From Promethearchaeota archaeon (lineage in GTDB: Archaea > Asgardarchaeota > Lokiarchaeia > Sigynarchaeales > SOKP01), in contig JAGXNR010000051.1 of NCBI GenBank assembly GCA_019894875.1, forward strand, positions 1 through 18,408: a DNA stretch of 18,408 nt, in the 5' to 3' direction. The position numbers and the translations under genes were made by a program. This document shows positions 1 through 7,130 of this stretch, piece by piece (position 1 is the first letter of the stretch; the number at the start of each line of letters is the position of its first letter). Under the pieces are notes generated by a model. The model was not told the DNA's origin and did no database searches. It saw nothing but the letters and a program-made list of their open reading frames with translations.

Positions 1-562
1 TAAACAATGGGGGCTTATAGTCATTAAATAGAAAGAAAGGAAATTCATCGTTGAAATTATAAAATCTTAAATTAAAGATTTCTATAAAATTCAATTTTTT
101 ATACTGATATGAATACGAATTGATATTAAAAATACCTATTTTTTATCTATTTGGTTGAGATTTGGGAAAGTAATCTGATCTCCTTTTTTCATCTTGTTCT
201 AAGTAATTGAGCTACCCAACAGTCATAATGGTTCCCAGATAATATATTATATCGAAATATATCATTAAATCCTTCAATTTGCAGTTCTTAATCGACAATC
301 TCCACTCAAAGACGATAGCAGTTTCTTTTCATATTATCTTAATTAAACCAAAAAGTTAAACGGTGCAAATGCTTGGAAATAGCCTGATAGTGATTAATCA
401 ATTCTCATAAAGAGAACTTTCTGGGATATCTATTTTTTATGTTGTTTTAAGATTATAAAAAAAAAGATAAGAGTTGATAACAATTGCAAAACAGATATTT
501 ACTAATTATTATTTTCTTACGGTATTTTATTCCTTTTTGTTGCTTTTTATTGATTCATAAAA
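1..562. other. AT-rich region with no supported gene
   Basis: I see no convincing gene here on either strand. The longest suggestive stretch is on the minus strand: about 32 open codons ending in TGA at 189-191, preceded directly by an in-frame stop and lacking a start codon. A second short open stretch overlaps it in another frame. This could be an eroded coding remnant, but with no recognisable motif it may be chance. A run of nine A at 457-465 (nine T on the minus strand) lies about 100 bases beyond the cold-shock gene stop and could end that transcript. No tRNA, repeat array or insertion sequence is visible. Confidence 0.5.
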
Positions 563-835
563 CTAAAAGCGGAAATCTCCTCTTCCTCCTCTATTATAAG
601 GATTAGGAGGAGCTTTTTCGGTCACAACTACGTTGCTTGCTTGAGGTCCTTTTTGTCCCTCAGTAATTTCAAATTCAACTTTGTCGTTTTCATTTAAGGT
701 CTTATATTCGTCATCCCTTCCACTTAACGCTGTGTAATGAACAAATATATCAGCCCCTTCTTCAGAGTTTATAAATCCATAACCTTTTCGGCTATTAAAC
801 CATTTTACTGTTCCATTTACCAATTTTAAAACCAA
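563..835 (-). CDS. Cold-shock-domain (CspA-like) RNA-binding protein
   Basis: This is a small single-domain protein of the bacterial CspA type, a five-stranded OB fold that binds single-stranded RNA or DNA and acts as an RNA chaperone in the cytoplasm. The RNP1 motif KGYGFI is at residues 17-22 and the RNP2 motif around DIFVH at 29-33, both with the expected aromatic residues. After the domain there is a short Pro/Gly/Arg tail (about 75-90) containing an RGG-like RGGRG motif, an addition beyond the usual 65-70 residues that may strengthen RNA binding. The start is unusual: the longest frame begins with TTG at 835, but the family normally starts just before VNGTVKWF. A second TTG at 823 (residue 5) would give an 86-residue protein with the canonical N-terminus. 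No Shine-Dalgarno sequence precedes either codon. The family call is firm; the exact start is not. Confidence 0.93.
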   Translation of the reverse strand: MVLKLVNGTVKWFNSRKGYGFINSEEGADIFVHYTALSGRDDEYKTLNENDKVEFEITEGQKGPQASNVVVTEKAPPNPYNRGGRGDFRF

Positions 836-840
836 ATTTT

Positions 841-858
841 TAATTGTTAATACAATTA
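841..858 (-). promoter_or_regulatory. Small inverted repeat just upstream of csp
   Basis: TAATTG (841-846) and CAATTA (853-858) are perfect complements around a six-base loop. The repeat sits between the likely transcription start and the TTG start codon. Structured 5' leaders are known for bacterial csp mRNAs, but this one is short and AT-only, so its role is speculative. Confidence 0.25.
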
Positions 859-876
859 CTTTAATTCTAAAGTACT

Positions 877-888
877 ATTTTTAAAAAG
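877..888 (-). promoter_or_regulatory. Candidate TATA box for csp
   Basis: On the minus strand this reads TTTTTAAAAATA, a reasonable archaeal TATA box. With the usual spacing of about 25 bases, transcription would start near 852-857, giving a leader of roughly 20-30 bases before the TTG start. In such an AT-rich background similar strings are common, so this rests on position as much as on sequence. Confidence 0.4.
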
Positions 889-918
889 ATACAAAGAATA
901 ATAAACTTTGACCTTTTT

Positions 919-940
919 GAGATATTTTAAAAAATATCTC
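919..940. repeat. 22-base near-perfect palindrome
   Basis: GAGATATTTT (919-928) and AAAATATCTC (931-940) are perfect 10-base complements around AA. It overlaps the stop codon of the broken PAS-related gene on the minus strand and lies between that gene and the csp promoter. It could form a hairpin at the 3' end of that transcript or be an operator for a dimeric regulator of csp. I cannot choose between these. Confidence 0.5.
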
Positions 941-1267
941 TTATTGTAACTTTAAACTTTTCCTTTCCTCCGACATTGACATATTTACCTCTCGCTGAAG
1001 CATGAATAATATCCCCATTTTTATGTACAAGTCTATATTGAATTACCGATATTGTTTCTTTTGTACTAAATGCTTCTTTCATTTTTTCTGCTATAATTGA
1101 AGTATCTAATATTTTTCATTTAACTCTCTTAATTGTCTATTGCTTTCTTGAACCTTTTTTTCTAATAAGGAAATAATCTCTTGAAAATTTTTATCTGGTT
1201 CTTTCAAGAATTTCTTCAAATATTCTCTTTCAAACGATGAAAACACATTTAATACAGAACTAGCCAT
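927..1267 (-). pseudogene. Broken small protein with the C-terminal half of a PAS domain
   Basis: From ATG at 1267 a frame of 53 codons runs to TAG at 1106-1108. It is preceded by a Shine-Dalgarno-like AGGATGAT ending about five bases before the ATG, and it encodes a charged, helical N-terminus (LLEKKVQESNRQLRELNEK). Just past the stop, another frame continues to TAA at 927-929 and reads like the second half of a PAS domain: VIQYRLVHKNGDIIHASA, then KFKVTIRDIF, closely matching the strand pattern of the first PAS of the 903-residue kinase. Adding one A to the A5 run at 1112-1116 (minus strand) fuses both parts into one 113-residue protein, reading NEKILDTSIIAEKMKEAF across the joint. Even when repaired, the first half of the PAS fold is missing. 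It may be a decayed sensor gene, an assembly indel in a homopolymer, or two small separate proteins. Confidence 0.65.
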
Positions 1268-1458
1268 AATCAATCATCCTTAACCTTGATGTTCAATAAA
1301 TAGAAAAATAATTAGCATTTTGAAAAATTAGTTTAATATTGGATATAACGATATGATTTTTGTCTTTAGATCTTACTAATCCAATATGCAATATTTTAAT
1401 AGAGTTCAAGTGATACATTACATATAGTTATTGATACTAATTTTTTCCTTACTTCTTC
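1268..1458. other. Divergent intergenic region
   Basis: This 191-base gap separates the minus-strand broken PAS gene from the plus-strand M23-like gene. It holds the ribosome-binding sequence of the former. A weak TATA-like string, TACATATAG near 1418-1426, is placed about right for transcription of the M23-like gene to begin close to its ATG. I see no RNA gene or repeat. Confidence 0.35.
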
Positions 1459-2412
1459 ATGACTAAGTCAGAATTTTATAATATTGTTGAAATAAATGAC
1501 ATCCAAGTGTCAATACCGCATTCCAGCCATTTTACCATCGGAACTTCTCCTTATTATGCACACCAGCATGCCCTAGGGATTGATATATACCATTCACTTC
1601 ATTTAGATAATTACGAAGTGTTAAGTCCAATCTCGGGTGAAATTTTAAAAGTAAAGACATTGTTAGCCCCAAAAGCAAAGTTTTTGGGTGGAATTGATAG
1701 GGATTGCCTTATTTTGGTAGGAAATCTTCATAATCCAGATATTACTTATAAAATCTTGCATGTTAAGCCTAATAATATTCATGTCGGTGAACGAATTGAA
1801 ATAGGGGATCCAATAGGAATGACTTTTCGTAATGGGTATTTTGCTAATTGGTCAAGTCCTCACATTCATCTAGAAATTAGGCCTTCTAATGATGCAATTC
1901 GGGCAAGTGGGGGGAAAACCTTTTCCTTAGCGTTCAAAAAGAGGAAAAGTAAAATCTATAAAGAAGAAAGAAAATCGGCAGAGATCTCCCTGAAAATTGA
2001 TTCAGCTTTCCCAGAATTCTTTCTTGGAAGTTTTCCAGAAGGATTCTATAAGAAAATCGATCCTATTTATGGTCTTAAGGTAATGGTTAATCAAAAGGAT
2101 TGTATACTAGATGGAGGTGTGCCCCACTATAAAAATGGCACAATTATTTCCGATCATGGTTTTAGTCTAGAGGTACAAAATTCAATTTATTTAGGGAATC
2201 AAAGAATTGGGAAATTACTCAAATCACGGGGTCAATTTGGCTTTTTTAAGTTTGATCCCTTTCTAAAATTTTTTTTAAATGGTGAAGAAATTCGAGGAAT
2301 ATCTCTATATTTAGCAAATTTTAAGCCTTTAATAAAAATTATTCCATATATGGATAATAAGATTACCTTAAATGCTAAGTCAACTCAACAATTAACTATC
2401 ATTTCAACTTAA
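1459..2412 (+). CDS. M23-like (LytM/peptidoglycan endopeptidase fold) metal-binding protein, no signal peptide
   Basis: The N-terminal half has the M23 metallopeptidase core. A first metal motif is HALGID (H37, D42), followed by the SPISGEI strand typical of the family (about 56-62), a histidine in YKILHV (H101), a GxxIGMTF-type turn (about 115-123) and the closing H-I-H pair (H135, H137) in SSPHIHLEI. In LytM-type enzymes the first His, the Asp and the last His bind zinc, and the other His of the HxH pair is catalytic. Here His and Asp are separated by four residues instead of the common three. Residues about 150-317 form a basic linker and a beta-rich region I do not recognise. There is no signal peptide or membrane segment, so it is probably cytoplasmic, which is odd because archaea lack peptidoglycan. 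It may cleave a different peptide or be a non-peptidase relative. It ends 34 bases from the convergent aminotransferase. Confidence 0.72.
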   Translation: MTKSEFYNIVEINDIQVSIPHSSHFTIGTSPYYAHQHALGIDIYHSLHLDNYEVLSPISGEILKVKTLLAPKAKFLGGIDRDCLILVGNLHNPDITYKILHVKPNNIHVGERIEIGDPIGMTFRNGYFANWSSPHIHLEIRPSNDAIRASGGKTFSLAFKKRKSKIYKEERKSAEISLKIDSAFPEFFLGSFPEGFYKKIDPIYGLKVMVNQKDCILDGGVPHYKNGTIISDHGFSLEVQNSIYLGNQRIGKLLKSRGQFGFFKFDPFLKFFLNGEEIRGISLYLANFKPLIKIIPYMDNKITLNAKSTQQLTIIST

Positions 2413-2421
2413 AAATATTAA

Positions 2422-2441
2422 TAAAAAAAAATAATATTATT
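2422..2441 (-). terminator. Candidate oligo-T terminator and palindrome between convergent genes
   Basis: Just past the aminotransferase stop, the minus strand contains the 12-base perfect palindrome AATAATATTATT (2430-2441) running into at least eight T. Archaeal RNA polymerase terminates at such T runs. It lies in the short gap between two convergent genes, where a terminator is expected. Confidence 0.45.
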
Positions 2442-2446
2442 CACTT

Positions 2447-3904
2447 CTAACCGATTAGTGTATCTAATGATACTTTCAATACACTTTCGAATTTATTGCA
2501 GATAAAATCAGCATCTTCCTCAGAAATTCCAAGGGGAGGTTTGATTTTTATTAAATTTCGCATTAGCATCTTCCCAGATCCGCTAAGATATGGCATGCTG
2601 GGGCCAAAGAAGATATTTTGTCTTACACCTTCATGTAACATTTCTTCCATTAGTTCTGTAAAAGGTTCTCTTGACTTTTGATCTTTTACTAGTTCGATTC
2701 CAATAAACAATCCTGGACCTCGAATGTCACCGATAAACTCGAACCTTTCTTGCAACTCTTTTAATCTCTTTGTTATATATTCTCCTTGTTTTTCACAATT
2801 TTCACCTAATTTAGCCCGTTCGATAACCATGAAAGACGCTAGCCCTCCTGTGCAGCCAATTGGTGTGTTACAAAATGTGGTATGATCTTCCGCAGCAATA
2901 AACCGTTTTTTAATTTTAGTTGATGCCACCATTGCTCCCAAAGGGAATCCCCCACCAAGAGCTTTCGTAAAACACATCATATCAGGAGATATATCAATTT
3001 TTAATTCTTTTTCATATTTTTCTGTTAGTGTAAAATATTTACCTGTTCTCCATACACCTGTCTGGGATTCATCGTAGATTATGAATATTTTTTCTTGTTC
3101 ACACGTTTCTCGTAATTTTATAAGAAAATCTGGGGGAAATGGAATATGACCTCCAGCAGCTTGCCATGGTTCTAATATTACTCCCGCAAGTTTTCTCGTT
3201 GTTAATCCCGTTAAATATTCCTCAACTAAATCAAAACATTCTAAATTACATTGAGGATCCTTTTCACCGTATAGACCATTTTTATATTTCCATAAACAAC
3301 GATAACAATAGGGCTGTGGCACTCTAGTGAAAAAATCGATTCCAAACGGTCGAAACCTTGTTATAGTATGGAAGGGTTGAGAAGCTGTTAACATAGCCAA
3401 TGTATTACCATGATATCCTCCCCTAAAAGTAATAAAATGATCCCCATCTCTTGAGGCTATTAAAGCAAGTTTAATAGCTGCCTCAATTGCTAAACTACCT
3501 CCTTCATTATTAATATGAACCCTTCCTCCTTTTAGTCTTCCTGGTGATAGTTCAGATAACTTATTAATAAACTTAGCTCGTGCTGGAGACACTACATCTG
3601 ATTTAATGTGAGTTAATCTGCTCATTTGTTCAGCGACAGCATAATTTACATCGGGATTAGCAAAACCTAAAGCTAATGTCCAATTTTGTGAGGTACAGTC
3701 AATCATTTCGGATGTTTCTCCTGTTTTAAAATCCCTAACTACAACCCAAGGAGAACCCGGTTCTTTGGCTTCAATTAAAATTTTGCTTTCATAATAGTTG
3801 TTCAAACAATGCTTATCAAATAGTAGCAATTCTTCTTCATTCACACCAGCAGAAATTGCTCGTAATTCCTCTTTACTTAAAACTTTTGGATTAAAATCAG
3901 CCAT
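2447..3904 (-). CDS. Class III pyridoxal-phosphate aminotransferase
   Basis: This 485-residue protein has the full class III (GabT/ArgD/dialkylglycine decarboxylase) fold. Visible features are the phosphate-binding stretch NNEGGSLAIEAAIK (132-145), YHG (164-166), E245 in LEPWQAAGG, the PLP-stabilising D278 in DESQTGVWRTG (278-288), and the Schiff-base lysine K314 in FTKALGGGFPLG. The second-subunit TTF (342-344) and the C-terminal IRGPGLFIGIEL segment (394-405) are also present. The family moves an amino group from an amine or omega-amino acid to a keto acid, but the substrate cannot be read from sequence. Between residues 200 and 223 lie four cysteines (C200, C203, C219, C223) in a PYCYRC-type loop, a feature of a subset of archaeal and anaerobe class III enzymes including broad-specificity amino acid racemases. 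A racemase role is therefore possible. It starts at ATG with no Shine-Dalgarno sequence and a well-placed TATA box, so it is probably its own transcript. Confidence 0.88.
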   Translation of the reverse strand: MADFNPKVLSKEELRAISAGVNEEELLLFDKHCLNNYYESKILIEAKEPGSPWVVVRDFKTGETSEMIDCTSQNWTLALGFANPDVNYAVAEQMSRLTHIKSDVVSPARAKFINKLSELSPGRLKGGRVHINNEGGSLAIEAAIKLALIASRDGDHFITFRGGYHGNTLAMLTASQPFHTITRFRPFGIDFFTRVPQPYCYRCLWKYKNGLYGEKDPQCNLECFDLVEEYLTGLTTRKLAGVILEPWQAAGGHIPFPPDFLIKLRETCEQEKIFIIYDESQTGVWRTGKYFTLTEKYEKELKIDISPDMMCFTKALGGGFPLGAMVASTKIKKRFIAAEDHTTFCNTPIGCTGGLASFMVIERAKLGENCEKQGEYITKRLKELQERFEFIGDIRGPGLFIGIELVKDQKSREPFTELMEEMLHEGVRQNIFFGPSMPYLSGSGKMLMRNLIKIKPPLGISEEDADFICNKFESVLKVSLDTLIG

Positions 3905-3941
3905 TTTAGATTCAAACTTAATGATTAAATTAATTAGATAT

Positions 3942-3953
3942 TATTTATAAAAC
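3942..3953 (-). promoter_or_regulatory. TATA box of the aminotransferase gene
   Basis: The minus strand reads GTTTTATAAATA, a close match to the archaeal TATA consensus, about 38 bases before the ATG. Transcription would begin near 3915-3922, leaving a leader of about 10-15 bases, which fits the lack of a Shine-Dalgarno sequence. Confidence 0.6.
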
Positions 3954-3981
3954 CATATACAAATTTAATGTTATGATTCAC

Positions 3982-3987
3982 AAAAAA
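3982..3987 (-). terminator. Candidate oligo-T terminator after the five-PAS kinase
   Basis: The minus strand carries six T in a row about 27 bases past the kinase stop and ahead of the aminotransferase promoter. This would separate the two same-strand genes into independent transcripts. It is supported only by position and composition. Confidence 0.3.
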
Positions 3988-4013
3988 CCTACTAGAAAAT
4001 AGAGATAATAAAA

Positions 4014-6725
4014 TTAGTCGTTTGACTCGATGATTATTGGGAGTGAAAAACAAAAAGTTGAACCCTTGTTTCGTCCTTCTGATTCCACCCAAATCTTTCC
4101 TCCATGTAATTCTACTATTTTTTTTGATATATATAACCCAAGACCAGAACCATCAGATATTATGTCAAGTCCCTGGCCGTACCTTTCAATCTTTCCAAAT
4201 TGAGTAAACAATCTCTCTTTCTCTTCTTTAATTAACCCAATTCCGTTATCCCTTATTGAAATTATGATAAGATTATCTTTAACTTCTGATTCAATTTCTA
4301 TAGTCCCATCCGGAGGGGTATATTTTATGGCGTTGTTTATCAAATTACTTATTACTTGATGCATTTGTTCTGGCTCAAAACTCGTTATCAACTTATCAGG
4401 AGTGTTCAATTTGACAGTATGATTCCTCAATTTAGCTAAACCTCGTAATTCTCTCACGCTCAATTTTATAAAGAAAGATAAATCATCCTCAATTTTATTT
4501 AATTGAACTACTCCTGACTCCAATTCAGCTGTATTTAAGATATCTTGTATAAGACTCTCAAGACGTTCACATCCCTGCTTAATCTCAACGATAGAAGCAA
4601 TCACATAATCATCTAATTTTTCCTTATGCACATTCAATAAAAGATCCGAATAACCTTTAATAGAAACTAAAGGAGTTTTCAATTCGTGTGATGTTCTTCT
4701 CATAAGTTCTGATTTTAAACTATCTAGTTTAACCAACTCCTCTTCAGCTACTTTTTTCTCCGTAATGTCTACGATAGTTACTAATTCTGCAGGGCTCCCC
4801 ATATAATTGATAACCGTTGAAAATTGATCAACCCATTTTAATTTACCCGATTTTGTGAATACACGGTAAGAATAATATGGTTTTACATTAGGATCTCCCA
4901 CTTGGAATTTCTTTCGATATTCCCTTAAAAATTGTAAATCATCAGGATGTATCATTTGTACTATATTATTTCTTGTCCAATTTTCAATTTCTTCATAGGA
5001 ATATTCAAAAATCTGCAGTAGAGCATTGTTCACGTATTCAATGTTATCATCAACTGTTATTAAAATACCCATAGATGAATGTTCAGCAATCATTCTGAAT
5101 TTCTCTTCGGATTCAATTAATTTTTGCTCTGCCTTCATTCGTTCTGTGATATCTAGTGCAACACCAATAAGGCCTATGATCCTTCCTTCTTTGTCTTTAA
5201 TTCCTATACTGATTGCTTCTGCAAGAAATTCTGTTCCATCCTCTTTAAGCATTGTGTACTGATTGAATCCTCTTGATTTGCCTTCTAAAGACTTATTCAT
5301 AGACTCCTTTAATTTTTGCAGATCATTTTCTGTAAAGAAATCTCTAATGTTTCTACCTTCTAAAAGTTCAGGTTTGCTCACACCATGATGTTCACAGAAT
5401 TCTTGATTGTATAAGACAATATTTCCGTTTAAATCTAACACAACCATCGAAGCAGGGACTATTTCAAATAAAGTTCTAAATTTTTCTTCAGATTCTCTCA
5501 ATAGATTTTCAGTTTTTTTTCGTTCAGTGATATCTGAAACGAAAGCAATTGCTCCTCTATATTTTCCTCCCTTATTAAAAATCGGGGATGACATCAATCT
5601 AGTTATCACTTTTGTGCCATCCTTCCGAATAAATTTTTTCTCAATTTCTTCTTTGATACCCTTCCTTCTTCTTTCAAGGGTTTTTTTCGTTGTTTCTATA
5701 TCTTCTTGAAGTGTGAAATCAAACAAACTTCTCCCTATCATCTCATCAACTTCATATCCTAAAATTCTTGACATACTTGGATTGACCAATGTTGTATTTG
5801 CATCCTCATCAATAACCCACACTCCTTCTAATGAATCTTCTATTAGTTGACGGTATTTTTTCTCAGATTCAATTATCTCTTGTTCATAAGCAATTTGTTG
5901 AGAATTGTCTGTTGTAATCCCAACTAATCCAATAACATCCCCATCAGTGTTAAATTGAGGGATCTTATACATAATTAACTTTATATTCTCTCCTTCAATG
6001 TCAACATCCATTTCATTTAGTTGTGGATCACCGCTTCTCATTACTTTTAAATCATTTTCATGAAATATTTCTGCTTGAACTGGAGGGAAAAAATCAAAAG
6101 AAGTTTTTCCAATCACATCTTCTTTATTAAGATTAAAAGTGTCAGCAAAAGCTTGGTTTACTTGAGTATATTCACCGTCTCGATTTTTACGGAAAATTAT
6201 AGCAGGGATATTATCAAAAATATCTTCTAATTCATTACTTAGAGTTTTATATATATTTTCAGATTCTCTAATTTTTTTTTCGGATCTCTTTTGCTCGGAG
6301 ATATCTCTTACTACTGCGAAAATTCTGTCTTCTCCTTCGATGTTTACTATATTCCCACTTGCAGACACATCTATGTAGTGACCATCTTTATGTATAGTTC
6401 GATATTCAATGATTACTCTCTTTTTCATAATTATTGCCTCTTTTAAAACATCAGCAGCCTTTTTTACATCATCAGGATGCATCAATTTAAATCCATTTTT
6501 GCTTATAATCTCTTCTTGTGTAAACCCAGATATATCATATATTTGAGGACTGGCGTACAAGAAATTTCCTTTTAAATCTAACACTATTACTATATCCAAA
6601 AGGTTATTGATGATATTCTTATACATATCTTCAGATGCCACTAAGTTTTCTTTTGACGAATTTAAAATTGTAAGATCTGGTTCTCTATGTGCATCATTTT
6701 CTTTACTAACAGTATCCTTTTTCAT
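4014..6725 (-). CDS. Soluble histidine kinase with five PAS domains
   Basis: This 903-residue two-component sensor has five PAS modules at about 30-150, 156-285, 289-410, 413-538 and 541-665, joined by the usual DITERKK-type helical linkers, then a HisKA dimerisation domain and a HATPase domain. The phosphorylated histidine is H680 in RTSHELKTP. The N box is at 791-802 (N794, N797, N798), the G1 box D826-x-G828-x-G830, and the G2 box G859-x-G861-x-G863. All catalytic motifs are intact. No hydrophobic segment is long enough to span a membrane, so it should sense an internal signal, perhaps redox state, a gas or a small ligand. No cofactor can be assigned. There is no receiver domain and no response regulator nearby. 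A GGGGA sequence about 10 bases before the ATG at 6725 could act as ribosome-binding site. Its transmitter half closely resembles that of the 1969-residue kinase in this window. Confidence 0.93.
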   Translation of the reverse strand: MKKDTVSKENDAHREPDLTILNSSKENLVASEDMYKNIINNLLDIVIVLDLKGNFLYASPQIYDISGFTQEEIISKNGFKLMHPDDVKKAADVLKEAIIMKKRVIIEYRTIHKDGHYIDVSASGNIVNIEGEDRIFAVVRDISEQKRSEKKIRESENIYKTLSNELEDIFDNIPAIIFRKNRDGEYTQVNQAFADTFNLNKEDVIGKTSFDFFPPVQAEIFHENDLKVMRSGDPQLNEMDVDIEGENIKLIMYKIPQFNTDGDVIGLVGITTDNSQQIAYEQEIIESEKKYRQLIEDSLEGVWVIDEDANTTLVNPSMSRILGYEVDEMIGRSLFDFTLQEDIETTKKTLERRRKGIKEEIEKKFIRKDGTKVITRLMSSPIFNKGGKYRGAIAFVSDITERKKTENLLRESEEKFRTLFEIVPASMVVLDLNGNIVLYNQEFCEHHGVSKPELLEGRNIRDFFTENDLQKLKESMNKSLEGKSRGFNQYTMLKEDGTEFLAEAISIGIKDKEGRIIGLIGVALDITERMKAEQKLIESEEKFRMIAEHSSMGILITVDDNIEYVNNALLQIFEYSYEEIENWTRNNIVQMIHPDDLQFLREYRKKFQVGDPNVKPYYSYRVFTKSGKLKWVDQFSTVINYMGSPAELVTIVDITEKKVAEEELVKLDSLKSELMRRTSHELKTPLVSIKGYSDLLLNVHKEKLDDYVIASIVEIKQGCERLESLIQDILNTAELESGVVQLNKIEDDLSFFIKLSVRELRGLAKLRNHTVKLNTPDKLITSFEPEQMHQVISNLINNAIKYTPPDGTIEIESEVKDNLIIISIRDNGIGLIKEEKERLFTQFGKIERYGQGLDIISDGSGLGLYISKKIVELHGGKIWVESEGRNKGSTFCFSLPIIIESND

Positions 6726-6858
6726 TATCTACTTATCCCCTTTCCCCTAAGTTTATGAAATTTAGCAAGTTAATTAAGATTTGATTTTTAGAAGAAAGAA
6801 ATAATATTTAACATTTTACATTACAAAAAATATTAATTAGGGCTAAGTTTGACGTCTT

Positions 6859-6877
6859 AGAAATCTTTTTATATTTG
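6859..6877 (+). promoter_or_regulatory. Archaeal BRE/TATA promoter upstream of leuS
   Basis: The purine-rich AGAAAT (6859-6864) followed by CTTTTTATATTTG (6865-6877) resembles an archaeal BRE plus TATA box. The expected start of transcription is about 6895-6900, just before the first stem-loop. If it drives leuS, the untranslated leader is about 230 bases, far longer than usual in archaea. It may instead serve a separate small RNA, with leuS driven from closer in. Confidence 0.55.
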
Positions 6878-6908
6878 TAAAAATATATTTTCAATAACAA
6901 TGATCTCA

Positions 6909-6976
6909 AATAAAACTGCTCTAGCAATAAATCTAAAAGGAAAATCACTTTTAGTGAAGCTGAACGCAGTTTTATT
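6909..6976 (+). ncRNA. Strong two-part stem-loop, candidate small RNA or leuS leader element
   Basis: AATAAAACTGC (6909-6919) pairs perfectly over 11 bases with GCAGTTTTATT (6966-6976). Inside, CTAAAAG (6933-6939) pairs perfectly with CTTTTAG (6948-6954) around an eight-base loop. Between the stems is an internal loop of 13 and 11 bases. It begins about 10 bases after the predicted start from the TATA box. The geometry recalls an archaeal box H/ACA guide (outer stem, pseudouridylation pocket, inner stem), and an ATA triplet at 6980-6982 lies 14-16 bases past the pocket, where the ACA/ANA box belongs. However, the inner stem is short and I see no clear kink-turn. Five T at 6996-7000 could end a short transcript. 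The pairing is visible in the sequence; the function is inference. Confidence 0.45.
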
Positions 6977-6983
6977 ATTATAA

Positions 6984-7037
6984 GCGATACAAACCTTTTT
7001 GTCCTTATTCTTTTAAACTTTCGACAGGTTTGTTCGC
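6984..7037 (+). promoter_or_regulatory. Second stem-loop in the leuS leader
   Basis: GCGA (6984-6987) plus ACAAACCT (6989-6996) pairs with AGGTTTGT plus TCGC (7026-7037), giving 12 base pairs with a single bulged T at 6988 and a 29-base pyrimidine-rich loop. It follows the first stem-loop after only seven bases and ends about 93 bases before the leuS ATG. Two consecutive stable stems in a short AT-rich gap are unlikely to be accidental. They could control leuS expression or belong to one structured RNA. Confidence 0.45.
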
Positions 7038-7130
7038 CTCATCGGTAGTATTAATTGAAAAAGGTCATAATCGGTTCGTTTCTAAATAGAAGAATTCCAA
7101 TAAAGGAAAAATGAGAAATAAACCAAATTA

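Larger units (their letters stand above)
6726..7130. other. Divergent region between the kinase and leuS
   Basis: This 405-base region separates the minus-strand kinase from leuS. The first part (6726-6858) is AT-rich and should hold the kinase promoter; a TATA-like string on the minus strand near 6799-6813 is a weak candidate. The rest holds a plus-strand TATA box and two stem-loops, described separately. From 7038 to 7130 I see only a tiny hairpin, TTCT/AGAA near 7080-7091, and no ribosome-binding sequence before the leuS ATG. Confidence 0.6.

Noticed and set aside
189..287. A small minus-strand gene of 32 codons
   Set aside because: It is bounded by stops, has no start codon and shows no recognisable motif, so it cannot be told from chance.
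6897..6965. A box C/D guide RNA, based on AATGATC near 6899-6905 and CTGA near 6960-6963
   Set aside because: The C box matches poorly and no D'/C' pair is evident. The long perfect inverted repeats fit a stem-loop RNA much better.
6909..7037. A tRNA gene or tRNA-like element upstream of leuS
   Set aside because: No cloverleaf can be drawn: there is no 7-5-5-5 arm set and no GTTCRA T-loop in the right place.
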